This document shows, piece by piece, positions 56,595 to 64,000 of a stretch of 64,000 nt of DNA. Every line of letters begins with the position of its first letter. Within the stretch, counting starts at the first letter, position 1. Under the pieces are notes generated by a model that was given only the letters and a program-made list of their open reading frames with translations, made no database searches and was not told the origin of the DNA. The DNA comes from Oxalobacter formigenes (GTDB lineage: Bacteria; Pseudomonadota; Gammaproteobacteria; Burkholderiales; Burkholderiaceae_D): NCBI RefSeq assembly GCF_002127965.1, contig NZ_CP018787.1:372001-436000 (forward strand), given 5' to 3'. Position numbers and translations under genes: made by a program.

Positions 56595-57653
56595 TCATTG
56601 ATTCTTTTTGACGAAGTCGGCCAGCTCGCCAGCTGTCAGTGTGGTGTTATCGACGATTCCTTTTTCCGTGATCAGCGCGGTAACCAGTTCTGCCGGTGTG
56701 ACGTCGAATGCGGGATTACGGATCGAAACGCCTTCCGGCGCCCAGTGGCAATCCCTGAAACCTTTTATTTCATCGACAGGACGTTCCTCGATGGGTATTT
56801 CTTCGCCTGTCGCCAGAGACAGATCGATAGTGGAAAGCGGACAGGCGACGTAAAAAGGAATATTGTGCCGTTTTGCGAGTACGGCGACCATATAGGTGCC
56901 GATTTTATTGGCGACGTCGCCATTGGCAGCCACCCTGTCGGTTCCGACGACGACAGCATCGATTTCGCCCCGGCTCATCAGATGGCCGGACATGTTGTCC
57001 GTGATGAGTGTCACCGGTATGTTTTCCTGAACCATTTCCCACGCCGTCAGACGTGCACCTTGCAAAAAAGGCCGTGTTTCATCGGCGAAAACGGAAATGC
57101 GCTTGCCCGCTTCGACAGCGGAACGGAAAACGCCGAGAGCGGTGCCATGGCCTGCCGTTGCGAGAGCTCCGGCATTGCAGTGGGTCAGAACACGTGAACC
57201 ATCCGGCAAGAGAGACGCGCCGTATTCGCCCATTGCCCGGTTGATCCGGATATCTTCTTCAAGAATTTCGTGCGCCGTGCCAAGGAAAATATCGGCCAGT
57301 TCCGGCTGGTTTTTAGCCTGATGGGTTTCCCACAGTTTTCTCATCCTGTCCAACGCCCAGAAGAGATTGACGGCAGTCGGTCGACTGGCCGCCAGAGCCT
57401 TGAAACCTTCTTCAAGAGAGGTGGAGAAAACGTTTGACGCTTCATTTTTTCGCAGAATCGCTTCAAGCGCGACTCCATAAGCGGCCGCAACACCGATGGC
57501 GGGAGCACCTCTGACAACCATGTCACGAATGGCCTTGGCGACACTTTGCGCAGAATCGCACGCGATGTATTCGATGCGATGTGGCAGGATACGCTGATCG
57601 ATCATTTCGATAGCGCTGCCGTTCCAGCGCAGGGTTTCAACATGATTGCCCAT
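56595..57653 (-). CDS. mtnA: S-methyl-5-thioribose-1-phosphate isomerase
   Basis: About 352 residues from ATG 57653, with GGGGAG 8-12 bases upstream. It isomerises 5-methylthioribose-1-P (or 5-deoxyribose-1-P) to the ribulose form. Marks are MVVRGAPAIGVAAAYG, the catalytic Cys in LTHCNAGALATAGHGTALG and the Asp in VVGTDRVAANGDVANKIGTY. It is the last gene of mtnP-aldolase-apt-mtnA; mtnB, mtnC and mtnD of the full methionine salvage are not nearby. Confidence 0.93.
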   Translation of the reverse strand: MGNHVETLRWNGSAIEMIDQRILPHRIEYIACDSAQSVAKAIRDMVVRGAPAIGVAAAYGVALEAILRKNEASNVFSTSLEEGFKALAASRPTAVNLFWALDRMRKLWETHQAKNQPELADIFLGTAHEILEEDIRINRAMGEYGASLLPDGSRVLTHCNAGALATAGHGTALGVFRSAVEAGKRISVFADETRPFLQGARLTAWEMVQENIPVTLITDNMSGHLMSRGEIDAVVVGTDRVAANGDVANKIGTYMVAVLAKRHNIPFYVACPLSTIDLSLATGEEIPIEERPVDEIKGFRDCHWAPEGVSIRNPAFDVTPAELVTALITEKGIVDNTTLTAGELADFVKKNQ

Positions 57654-57658
57654 CTGGT

Positions 57659-58186
57659 TTACTCCCCGTCGAAAGCGCAAAGGGCGAAAGTGGAACAGCC
57701 CAGTTTCTCCAGCAGTTTGTCACCTTTCAGTTCGGGCAGATTGACGAGAAAAGCGCATTCCACCACTTCGCCGCCACATTTCCGGATCAGCTTGATGGCC
57801 GCCTCCGCCGTTCCGCCTGTTGCAATAAGGTCGTCTACCAGCAGAATCCGGTCGCCCGGCATGATGGCGTCGGTATGGACCTCAATGGTACTCGTTCCAT
57901 ACTCGAGATCATAACTTTCTTCCAGTGTTTCGCAGGGCAGTTTGCCTTTTTTGCGGATGAGAACCAGCCCGGCATCCAGACAGTAGGCAAGAGGTGCCCC
58001 CAGAAGAAACCCTCGGGATTCAATCACGGCGATGCGGTCGATTTTCAGGTCTTTATATTGTTCAACGAGTTGATTGACAGCGGCTTTCAACCCTTCCGGA
58101 TTATGCAACAGTGTTGTGATATCACGGAACTGGACGCCTTTTTTGGGATAGTCGGGAATGGTGCGGATGTAATCGGTCAATGACAT
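57659..58186 (-). CDS. apt: adenine phosphoribosyltransferase
   Basis: A 175-residue enzyme converting adenine and PRPP to AMP. The PRPP loop is ILLVDDLIATGGTAEAAIKL, with RGFLLGAPLAYCLDAG and IRTIPDYPKKGVQFRDITTL as family text. Five bases separate its stop from mtnA. Within this operon it is well placed to recover the adenine freed by MtnP. Confidence 0.94.
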   Translation of the reverse strand: MSLTDYIRTIPDYPKKGVQFRDITTLLHNPEGLKAAVNQLVEQYKDLKIDRIAVIESRGFLLGAPLAYCLDAGLVLIRKKGKLPCETLEESYDLEYGTSTIEVHTDAIMPGDRILLVDDLIATGGTAEAAIKLIRKCGGEVVECAFLVNLPELKGDKLLEKLGCSTFALCAFDGE

Positions 58187-58209
58187 TTTTCGGTTCTCTG
58201 GCTGGTGGT

Positions 58210-58890
58210 TTATTTTTTGAAATAATCGCGGAATTTTTCGTGAACGGCACTCATCTGTTTTTCGGACAGAATTTTCAGATGGCCGGTTTGCAGTATGCGC
58301 CAGTATTGTTCACATAAGGATTCCACTTCGATGGCGATTGCCATCGCATGTTCGAGGTTATGACCCAGTGCGAGCATGCCGTGATGGGCAAGCAGGCAGG
58401 CATACCGGTTTTCAAGGCAATCCAGTGCACTGTCCGAGAGTTCCTGTGAGCCGAACAGGGCATATGGTGCGCAGGGGATCGTGTTGCCGCCGGTTACGGC
58501 AATCATGTAATGAAAGGGCGGGACTTCAAGCTGCAAGCACGCCAGTGTAGTCGCGAACGGTGAGTGAGTGTGCATTATGGCATGAATTTCCGGACGAGAA
58601 TCGTAAATGTCCCGGTGCATCCGCCATTCACTGCTGGGTTTGCCACCTTCGACGGTTTCACCCGACATGTTCATGAGACAGATGGACTCCGGTGTCATTT
58701 TTTCGGGATCGATGCCGCTTGGCGTGACCAGAAAACTGTCTGAACCCTTGAACGTCGTTTCGCATCGTGCACTGATGTTGCCGCAGGAACCGCGATTCAT
58801 GCCAATGGATACGAGGCGTTGACTGGCTTCGACAATTTGCGATGCCTTTTCTTTATCCGTGCCTGAAAGCGAGACAGATCGGGTTGCCAT
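58210..58890 (-). CDS. class II (FucA-like) aldolase, candidate 5-(methylthio)ribulose/5-deoxyribulose-1-phosphate aldolase
   Basis: A 226-residue class II aldolase/adducin protein. By comparison with L-fuculose-1-phosphate aldolase the zinc ligands are Glu88 (PSSEWRMH), His107 and His109 (IMHTHSPFA) and His170 (LLAHHGMLAL). GSCGNISAR and LVTPSGIDPEKMTPES are also typical. The neighbours mtnP and mtnA suggest it splits 5-methylthioribulose-1-P, or the 5-deoxy form, into DHAP and an aldehyde, the Ald2 role. MtnB (dehydratase) belongs to the same superfamily but is usually distinct in sequence. The ATG overlaps the mtnP stop (TGATG). Confidence 0.8.
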   Translation of the reverse strand: MATRSVSLSGTDKEKASQIVEASQRLVSIGMNRGSCGNISARCETTFKGSDSFLVTPSGIDPEKMTPESICLMNMSGETVEGGKPSSEWRMHRDIYDSRPEIHAIMHTHSPFATTLACLQLEVPPFHYMIAVTGGNTIPCAPYALFGSQELSDSALDCLENRYACLLAHHGMLALGHNLEHAMAIAIEVESLCEQYWRILQTGHLKILSEKQMSAVHEKFRDYFKK

Positions 58891-59762
58891 CACGGTTTTC
58901 CGTTTTTGAAAACGCGACCGGCCACTGCACTGAGCTTCAAGACGATTTCGGGGTCTCTGGAAGCAGGTGGCGTGATGATGGCATTATCCAGCGCGAAGCG
59001 ACATGAACAGGCTGGCGCCGATGAATCGGAATGAATACGGGGTATGATGTTCTTCAGAAGGGTTTGTGCATTGGCTGCATTTTCAGACAGGGTTTTGATA
59101 ATTTGTTGCGTCGTGACATGATCATGTTCGGGATGCCAGCAGTCATAGTCCGTGACCATCGCAATGCTCGTGTAGCACATCTCCGCTTCACGGGCCAGTT
59201 TGGCTTCGGGAATATTGGTCATCCCGATAACGTCGCAGTTCAGGCTCCGGTACATTTCCGATTCGGCACAAGTCGAAAACTGGGGGCCTTCCATCGCCAG
59301 ATACGTTCCGCCCAAGACGGTGTCGATACCGATTTCCTGTGCGGTCTGATGAATGAGATCCGAAAGGCGGGAGCAAGTCGGATGAGCCATCGCCACGTGA
59401 GCGACACAACCGCGTCCGAAGAACGACCGTTCACGGGATATCGTCCGGTCGATGTATTGATCGACGATGACGAAGGTGCCGGGTCTGAGGTTTTCTTTCA
59501 GTGAACCGACTGCACTGACGGAAATGATGTCGGTCACGCCCACTCTTTTCAAAACGTCGATGTTGGCGCGGTAATTGATGTCGGTGGGGGACAATATGTG
59601 ACCGCGCCCATGCCGTGGCAGGAAAACCAGTTGCTGTCCGTTGAGCTGTCCGAACAATAATTCGTCGGAAGGAGCACCGAAAGGGGATGCTATTGCTTCC
59701 CAGTGTTTGTCCGCAAGCCCTTCAAGCTGGTAGATGCCGCTGCCGCCAATGATGCCGATCAT
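58890..59762 (-). CDS. mtnP: 5'-methylthioadenosine phosphorylase
   Basis: A 290-residue nucleoside phosphorylase that splits MTA (or 5'-deoxyadenosine) with phosphate into adenine and the sugar-1-phosphate. It starts IGIIGGSGIYQLEGL, then FLPRHGRGHILSPTDINYRA, GGTYLAMEGPQFSTCAESEM and IGMTNIPEAKLAREAEMCYT. First gene of the salvage operon, 170 bases after argG's end. The base specificity (MTA against MTI or guanosine) rests on the DYDCWH text and context. Confidence 0.93.
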   Translation of the reverse strand: MIGIIGGSGIYQLEGLADKHWEAIASPFGAPSDELLFGQLNGQQLVFLPRHGRGHILSPTDINYRANIDVLKRVGVTDIISVSAVGSLKENLRPGTFVIVDQYIDRTISRERSFFGRGCVAHVAMAHPTCSRLSDLIHQTAQEIGIDTVLGGTYLAMEGPQFSTCAESEMYRSLNCDVIGMTNIPEAKLAREAEMCYTSIAMVTDYDCWHPEHDHVTTQQIIKTLSENAANAQTLLKNIIPRIHSDSSAPACSCRFALDNAIITPPASRDPEIVLKLSAVAGRVFKNGKP

Positions 59763-59870
59763 GTGTATTCCTGCTGGTTGTCATTTTCAGACGTCATTAT
59801 TGAATGACAGAAATGATTATGCAAGCTTTCAGGAATGCATGCCGGGATGGCAAGAGGATAATTTCCCGTA

Positions 59871-59912
59871 AAAAAAGCGGCTTTAATCCCAGTCAGGATA
59901 AAAACCGCTTTT
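59871..59912 (-). terminator. intrinsic terminator for argG
   Basis: On the minus strand AAAAGCGG with ATCC pairs with GGAT and CCGCTTTT, leaving a short loop and one interior mismatch, followed by a run of T (the complement of A at 59870-59876). It lies 21 bases after the argG stop. Confidence 0.85.
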
Positions 59913-59932
59913 ACAGGATGCCGGAACGTTTC

Positions 59933-61156
59933 TTATTTCTGGCGAGCTTTTGCTGCAATGCGCAGGCGCAGAGCATTCAGTTTGATGAAGCCAGCCGCGT
60001 CTTTCTGGTCGTATGCACCGGCATCGTCTTCAAAAGTCGCGATGGTCGAGTCGAACAGGGAATCGGACTTGGAATCACGGCCGACAACGATGACGTTGCC
60101 CTTGTACAGTTTCAGGCGGACAGTACCGTTGACGTGTTCCTGTGTATGGTCGATCAGTTTTTGCAGGGCGACACGTTCAGGAGCCCACCAGTAACCGTTA
60201 TAGATCATCGAGGCGTAACGTGGCATCAGGTCGTCTTTCAGATGGGCGACTTCACGATCCAGCGTCAGGGATTCGATGGCTCTGTGAGCGGTCAGGATGA
60301 TGGTGCCTCCCGGGGTTTCGTAGCAGCCACGGGACTTCATGCCGACGTAACGGTTTTCGACCAGATCCAGACGGCCGATACCATGTTTTCCGCCAAGGCG
60401 GTTCAGTTCGGTCAAAACGCTTGCTGCCGACATGCGTTTGCCGTTGATGGCAACGATATCGCCTTTTTCGAATTCAACGTCAATGTATTCTGGCTGATCC
60501 GGTGCTTCTTCAGGGCTGACTGTCCAGCGCCACATGGAGGTTTCCGGTTCGGCGTTGGGATCTTCCAGATGTCTGCCTTCGTAGCTGATGTGCAGCAGGT
60601 TGGCATCCATCGAATAAGGTGCGCCGCCCTGTTTGTGTTTCATGTCGATTTCGATCCCGGCGTCTTCTGCGTATTTCAGCAGTTTTTCACGGGACAGAAG
60701 ATCCCATTCACGCCATGGGGCGATGATCTTGATGTTCGGCATCAGGGCGTATGCGCCCAGTTCGAAACGGACCTGATCGTTACCCTTGCCGGTTGCGCCA
60801 TGAGCGATCGCGTCTGCACCGGTTTCACGGGCGATTTCGATCAGTCTTTTTGCGATCAGCGGACGGGCGATACTGGTGCCCAGCAGATATTCACCTTCAT
60901 AAATCGTATTGGCCCTGAACATCGGGAACACGAAGTCGCGAACGAATTCCTCACGCAGGTCGTCAATGAAAATGTTTTCAGGTTTGATACCGAATTTAAG
61001 GGCTTTCTGACGGGCCGGGTCGAGTTCTTCGCCCTGTCCGAGATCGGCTGTGAAGGTGACCACTTCACATTGGTATGTGTCTTGCAGCCATTTCAGGATG
61101 ACCGAGGTATCCAGACCGCCAGAATAGGCCAGGACAACTTTTTTAATGTCGCTCAT
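59933..61156 (-). CDS. argG: argininosuccinate synthase
   Basis: A 407-residue ATP-dependent ligase joining citrulline and aspartate. Marks are the PP-loop [49 protein letters not shown] and [16 protein letters not shown]-like text ([15 protein letters not shown]). It is downstream of argF, with a hairpin between them, and acts with it in the last steps of arginine synthesis; argH is outside the window. Confidence 0.96.
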   Translation of the reverse strand: MSDIKKVVLAYSGGLDTSVILKWLQDTYQCEVVTFTADLGQGEELDPARQKALKFGIKPENIFIDDLREEFVRDFVFPMFRANTIYEGEYLLGTSIARPLIAKRLIEIARETGADAIAHGATGKGNDQVRFELGAYALMPNIKIIAPWREWDLLSREKLLKYAEDAGIEIDMKHKQGGAPYSMDANLLHISYEGRHLEDPNAEPETSMWRWTVSPEEAPDQPEYIDVEFEKGDIVAINGKRMSAASVLTELNRLGGKHGIGRLDLVENRYVGMKSRGCYETPGGTIILTAHRAIESLTLDREVAHLKDDLMPRYASMIYNGYWWAPERVALQKLIDHTQEHVNGTVRLKLYKGNVIVVGRDSKSDSLFDSTIATFEDDAGAYDQKDAAGFIKLNALRLRIAAKARQK

Positions 61157-61298
61157 AGAGTGTCTTTCGATTGTTTCAGTTTGAAAGGAATCCGGAATTT
61201 GAATCTGGAATATCGTTCAGATATAGCAAACTCTCATTTTATGCCGTTTCAGGTAAAACGGGAACATGTCAGTGTGGAAAACGCCAGACAAGGAAACA

Positions 61299-61323
61299 CC
61301 CTGTCACGCAATGCATGACAGGG
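61299..61323 (-). terminator. hairpin between argF and argG
   Basis: CCCTGTCA (61299-61306) and its complement TGACAGGG (61316-61323) form an 8-bp stem 8 bases after the argF stop on the minus strand, with only a T-poor tail. It may end or reduce transcription from argF into argG. The gap to argG (174 bases) also carries ATATC-gttca-GATAT at 61210-61224. Confidence 0.45.
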
Positions 61324-61330
61324 AAAGGAT

Positions 61331-62248
61331 TTATTCTTCTACCTTGCCTTTGACGAGATATTCAAGCAGGGCTTTCTGGACGTGCAGCCTGTTTTCCGCT
61401 TCGTCCCACACAACGGATTGTGGGCCGTCGATGACTTCGGCAGTGACTTCCTCGCCACGATGGGCAGGCAGGCAGTGCATGAACAGGGCATCCGGTGCGG
61501 CGTGACGCATTTTTTCAGCATCGACGTTCCAGTTGGCGAACGCTTTCTTGCGTACTGCGTTTTCTTCCTCGAAGCCCATACTGGTCCATACGTCGGTCGT
61601 AACCAGATGGGCGCCTTCGCATGCATCTGCGGGGTTGTCGAACTGGGTAAAGTGGCTGTGATCCGGTGAAACCAGTTTGAAGTCGATGTCGTATCCCCTG
61701 GGAGTCGAGACGTTGACGTGGAAGCCGAAAACTTCCGCCGCCTGCAGCCAGGAATACAGCATGTTATTGGCGTCACCGATCCATGTGACGGTTTTGCCTT
61801 TGATGGAACCCCGATGTTCGATAAAGGTGAAAACGTCGGCAAGTACCTGGCATGGATGGTGCTCGTTCGTCAAACCGTTGATGACCGGCACGCGTGAATA
61901 GGCCGCAAAGCGTTCGATGATTTCATGGCCGAAAGTACGGACCATGATGACGTCGGACATGCGGGACATGACCTGTGCCGCATCTTCAATCGGTTCTCCC
62001 CTGCCCAACTGGCTGTCGCGTGTGTTGAGGTAAATGGCTGTACCGCCGAGCTGATGCATACCTGCTTCAAAAGAGAGGCGTGTCCTGGTGGAACTTTTCT
62101 CGAAAACCATGACAAGCGTACGGTCGAGAAGAGGGTGGTATGGCTCGTAATTCTTGAACTTGCGCTTGATAACGTGCGCGCGTTTGATCAGGTGTTCGTA
62201 TTCAGCCAGAGTTAAATCGGAAAATTGAAGATAGTGTTTGATGGTCAT
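61331..62248 (-). CDS. argF: ornithine carbamoyltransferase
   Basis: A 305-residue anabolic-type OTCase forming citrulline from ornithine and carbamoyl phosphate. The carbamoyl phosphate site is FEKSSTRTRLSFE, then LGRGEPIEDAAQVMSRM, VINGLTNEHHPCQVLADVFT and FMHCLPAHRGEEV, with the catalytic HCLP. Length and motifs are complete. It shares a region with argG and is preceded by 165 bases after rsgA. Confidence 0.96.
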   Translation of the reverse strand: MTIKHYLQFSDLTLAEYEHLIKRAHVIKRKFKNYEPYHPLLDRTLVMVFEKSSTRTRLSFEAGMHQLGGTAIYLNTRDSQLGRGEPIEDAAQVMSRMSDVIMVRTFGHEIIERFAAYSRVPVINGLTNEHHPCQVLADVFTFIEHRGSIKGKTVTWIGDANNMLYSWLQAAEVFGFHVNVSTPRGYDIDFKLVSPDHSHFTQFDNPADACEGAHLVTTDVWTSMGFEEENAVRKKAFANWNVDAEKMRHAAPDALFMHCLPAHRGEEVTAEVIDGPQSVVWDEAENRLHVQKALLEYLVKGKVEE

Positions 62249-62356
62249 ATACGACTATGGCAGCTAAAAAGTGTGCTGCGTGAACGTTTTTAATGTTTGA
62301 TTATAGTTGATTTTTCGAAATTTTAAAAAAAACGGGGTTTTTGCTCATTTTTTCTG

Positions 62357-62377
62357 GCATTTTCAGTCTGAAAATGC
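62357..62377 (-). terminator. inverted repeat downstream of rsgA
   Basis: GCATTTTCAG (62357-62366) and CTGAAAATGC (62368-62377) are exact complements with a 1-base centre, giving about a 9-bp stem. It lies 37 bases after the rsgA stop. A T run comes some 25 bases further on; it may be the rsgA terminator or an operator for argF. Confidence 0.45.
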
Positions 62378-62413
62378 ACGGTTTTCAAAAAAGTCCATTC
62401 ATGGCAAAAGCTT

Positions 62414-63310
62414 TCAGAACACTTTCTGTTCCGATTCATGCACGAGCTGTTTGTACAGTTCGTGGCGCATAGGTGATATGTCGCCTTTTGCCACAGCTTC
62501 AAGAACGGCACATCCCGGCTCGGTCAGATGATGGCAATTGTAGAAACGGCAGTGTCCGAGACAGGGTCTGAACTCCGGAAAAGCCCGCTCGAGCATCCCT
62601 TCAGTCAGGTGATACAAGCCGAATTCCTGAAAGCCCGGAGAGTCGATGACGGCGGTATTGTCATCGATCTGGTACATCCGGGTGAACGTAGTGGTATGTT
62701 TCCCCGAGTTCAGCACAGTGGAAATTTCACGTGTGGCAATATCGGCACCCGGTACCAGCAGGTTGACGATGGTGGATTTACCCATTCCGGATTGTCCAAT
62801 CAGAATGGTCGACCGGTTTTCAATAATCGGCAACAAGATCGAAAGCGTTTCTTCCGGATTCGCTGTCGCCGAAACTTCATGGACGGCATAACCGAGTTTT
62901 TTATAGAAACCGGCACGCTGGCGGGCTCTCTCAAGCTGATCGGTGATGTCGATTTTGTTCAGGATGAGATGAACCTCGATTCCGGCTGCTTCAGCCGCCA
63001 CAAGCGCGCGAGATACAAGGTCGTCGGAAAAGCTGGGTTCCGTGGCAATGACGATGAACAGCTGGTCGACATTGGCCGCCAGCAATTTGGATTTATACTG
63101 GTCCGAGCGATATAGCAGGGAATGCCGTTCCGAAATGGATTCGATGACGGCCTGCCCTTTGGCTGTCGGCATGATATTGACGCTGTCTCCGACCGCAACG
63201 TCGCTTTTCTTTCCGCGAGTGACACAATGAAGCATTTCACTGCCTGTGCTCGCCAGATAATGACGGCCATGTGCGGCAATAATCCGGGCGTGCATCATAT
63301 TCTTTGTCAT
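62414..63310 (-). CDS. rsgA: small ribosomal subunit biogenesis GTPase RsgA
   Basis: A 298-residue circularly permuted GTPase. An OB-fold start is followed by G4 [12 protein letters not shown]1 [20 protein letters not shown] and G3 [10 protein letters not shown], then a zinc domain with [18 protein letters not shown]. It helps late maturation of the 30S subunit. The ATG overlaps the stop of the M48 gene by four bases. A second GTPase for the large subunit, rbgA, is also in the window. Confidence 0.95.
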   Translation of the reverse strand: MTKNMMHARIIAAHGRHYLASTGSEMLHCVTRGKKSDVAVGDSVNIMPTAKGQAVIESISERHSLLYRSDQYKSKLLAANVDQLFIVIATEPSFSDDLVSRALVAAEAAGIEVHLILNKIDITDQLERARQRAGFYKKLGYAVHEVSATANPEETLSILLPIIENRSTILIGQSGMGKSTIVNLLVPGADIATREISTVLNSGKHTTTFTRMYQIDDNTAVIDSPGFQEFGLYHLTEGMLERAFPEFRPCLGHCRFYNCHHLTEPGCAVLEAVAKGDISPMRHELYKQLVHESEQKVF

Positions 63311-64000
63311 GAGTGTCCCAGTAAATGATTGATTCGCTGGCTGGCTGGCGGATGGGAATCGTAAAATGCCGAATGGAGCGGGTCCGGTGTCAAAGTGGAG
63401 GCATTGTCCTGATACATTTTGACGAGAGCGTGAACCAGATCGTCTGCCTGTGTGTACTTTGCCGAAAAGGCATCTGCCTCGAATTCATGTTTGCGTGAAC
63501 TGATTGCCATCAGGGGGGACAAAAAGAAAGTGAAGATAGGCAGAGTCAGGGCGAAAAGAATAAGCGCCACGGCGTCACTACCGCCAGCCGGTATGGAATC
63601 GACGCCCAGTCCGGCATAAAACCAGCTCTGGTTTTTGAGGTAACCGAGAATGGCAAGAAAAACAAGAGACAGAATGCTTGTGGCGAGCATGCGTTTCATG
63701 ACGTGTTTCAGGCGGAAATGGCCCAGCTCATGAGCCAGAACGGCTTCTATTTCTTCCGGTGACAGCTTTTCAATCAGGGTATCGAAAAAAACGACCCGTT
63801 TGGCGGCGCCGAAACCGGTAAAGTAGGCGTTTCCATGTGCACTCCGCTTCGAACCGTCCATGACGAAGAGGCCTTTGGACTGGAAACCCACGCGTTTCAT
63901 GAGGTCCTCGATTTTCAGGCGCAACTGTTCATCCTGCAAGGGAGTGAATTTGTTGAAAAGCGGGGCGATGAACGTTGGATACAGAAACAGCATCAGATAC
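63307..64000 (-). CDS. M48 family (Ste24-like) membrane metalloprotease, C-terminal part
   Basis: The minus frame is open to the right edge; about 230 C-terminal residues are seen, roughly half of a typical Ste24-type enzyme of about 415. The zinc motif is [14 protein letters not shown] (HExxH), the third ligand Glu is in [16 protein letters not shown], and the membrane segments are [15 protein letters not shown]-like and [19 protein letters not shown]. CaaX-type and HtpX-like relatives process membrane proteins. It is followed without gap by rsgA, an order I know in betaproteobacteria. The N-terminal half lies outside the window. Confidence 0.92.
   Translation of the reverse strand, partial: YLMLFLYPTFIAPLFNKFTPLQDEQLRLKIEDLMKRVGFQSKGLFVMDGSKRSAHGNAYFTGFGAAKRVVFFDTLIEKLSPEEIEAVLAHELGHFRLKHVMKRMLATSILSLVFLAILGYLKNQSWFYAGLGVDSIPAGGSDAVALILFALTLPIFTFFLSPLMAISSRKHEFEADAFSAKYTQADDLVHALVKMYQDNASTLTPDPLHSAFYDSHPPASQRINHLLGHS

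Noticed and set aside
59804-61318. Long plus-strand frame of about 504 residues over argG
   Set aside because: Shadow of argG; no motif and no ribosome-binding site.
1-64000. Mobile elements, CRISPR arrays, tRNA or rRNA genes
   Set aside because: Read for inverted-repeat-flanked transposase frames, regular direct repeats and tRNA/rRNA patterns; none found.

Overview
The window is an ordinary chromosomal segment of a betaproteobacterium (Burkholderiales). The Oxalobacteraceae, and Oxalobacter in particular, fit best. This rests on base composition near 50 percent GC by eye, on gene orders typical of the class (metX-metW, gshA-gshB-EIIA-HPr-EI, rhodanese-grxC-secB-gpsA, glnE-yhdP-nitrilase-tldD, gpmA-envC-ctpA-moeB), and on a full-length phosphoketolase. 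The genus is an inference. I see no insertion sequence, prophage, CRISPR array, rRNA or tRNA. Almost all the DNA is coding, and the genes are short housekeeping or biosynthetic operons on both strands.

Layout. 1-630 holds the start of mnmE (minus). 966-4047 holds argD, a small HTH regulator beside AT-rich DNA, and a MltB-type transglycosylase. 4231-8754 holds a histone-deacetylase-like hydrolase, rbgA, an unknown protein, a short-chain asparaginase and glmU. 9033-11429 holds phosphoketolase (xfp) with its own terminator. 11509-18010 holds queC and the divergent tamA-tamB pair. 18037-25788 holds a DUF3108 protein, rfaE2, the folM-like/folB/ttcA operon, a MidA methyltransferase, a lipoprotein, a DUF1840 protein, the ComM/YifB ATPase and ubiK. 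26161-31106 holds glutathione synthesis followed by a PTS phosphorelay with no sugar permease. 31155-34390 holds metX-metW-ampG behind a SAM-II type riboswitch. 34540-41783 holds a stand-alone trpB, xth, pyrE, moeB, ctpA, envC-like and gpmA. 41879-44120 holds a degenerate rhodanese, grxC, secB and gpsA. 44148-53605 holds glnE, yhdP, a nitrilase-fold amidase and tldD. 53625-55435 holds aroG with an attenuator, then yajQ. 55566-64000 holds murB, the mtnP/aldolase/apt/mtnA salvage operon, argG, argF, rsgA and a truncated M48 peptidase.

Regulation gives the most interesting content. Upstream of aroG is an unannotated 27-codon leader in which 10 of the first 14 residues are Phe, Tyr or Trp. It is followed by a strong terminator and a competing antiterminator, the layout of classical ribosome-mediated attenuation. 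Upstream of metX there is a good sigma-70 promoter, a SAM-II consensus and a terminator whose 5' arm overlaps a possible antiterminator.

Metabolically, mtnP, a class II aldolase, apt and mtnA together match the DHAP shunt, which salvages methylthioadenosine or 5'-deoxyadenosine and recycles the adenine through Apt. MetX and MetW lead to methionine and SAM, the source of those nucleosides. Phosphoketolase, phosphoglyceromutase and the regulatory PTS point to central carbon metabolism that does not depend on PTS sugar import.
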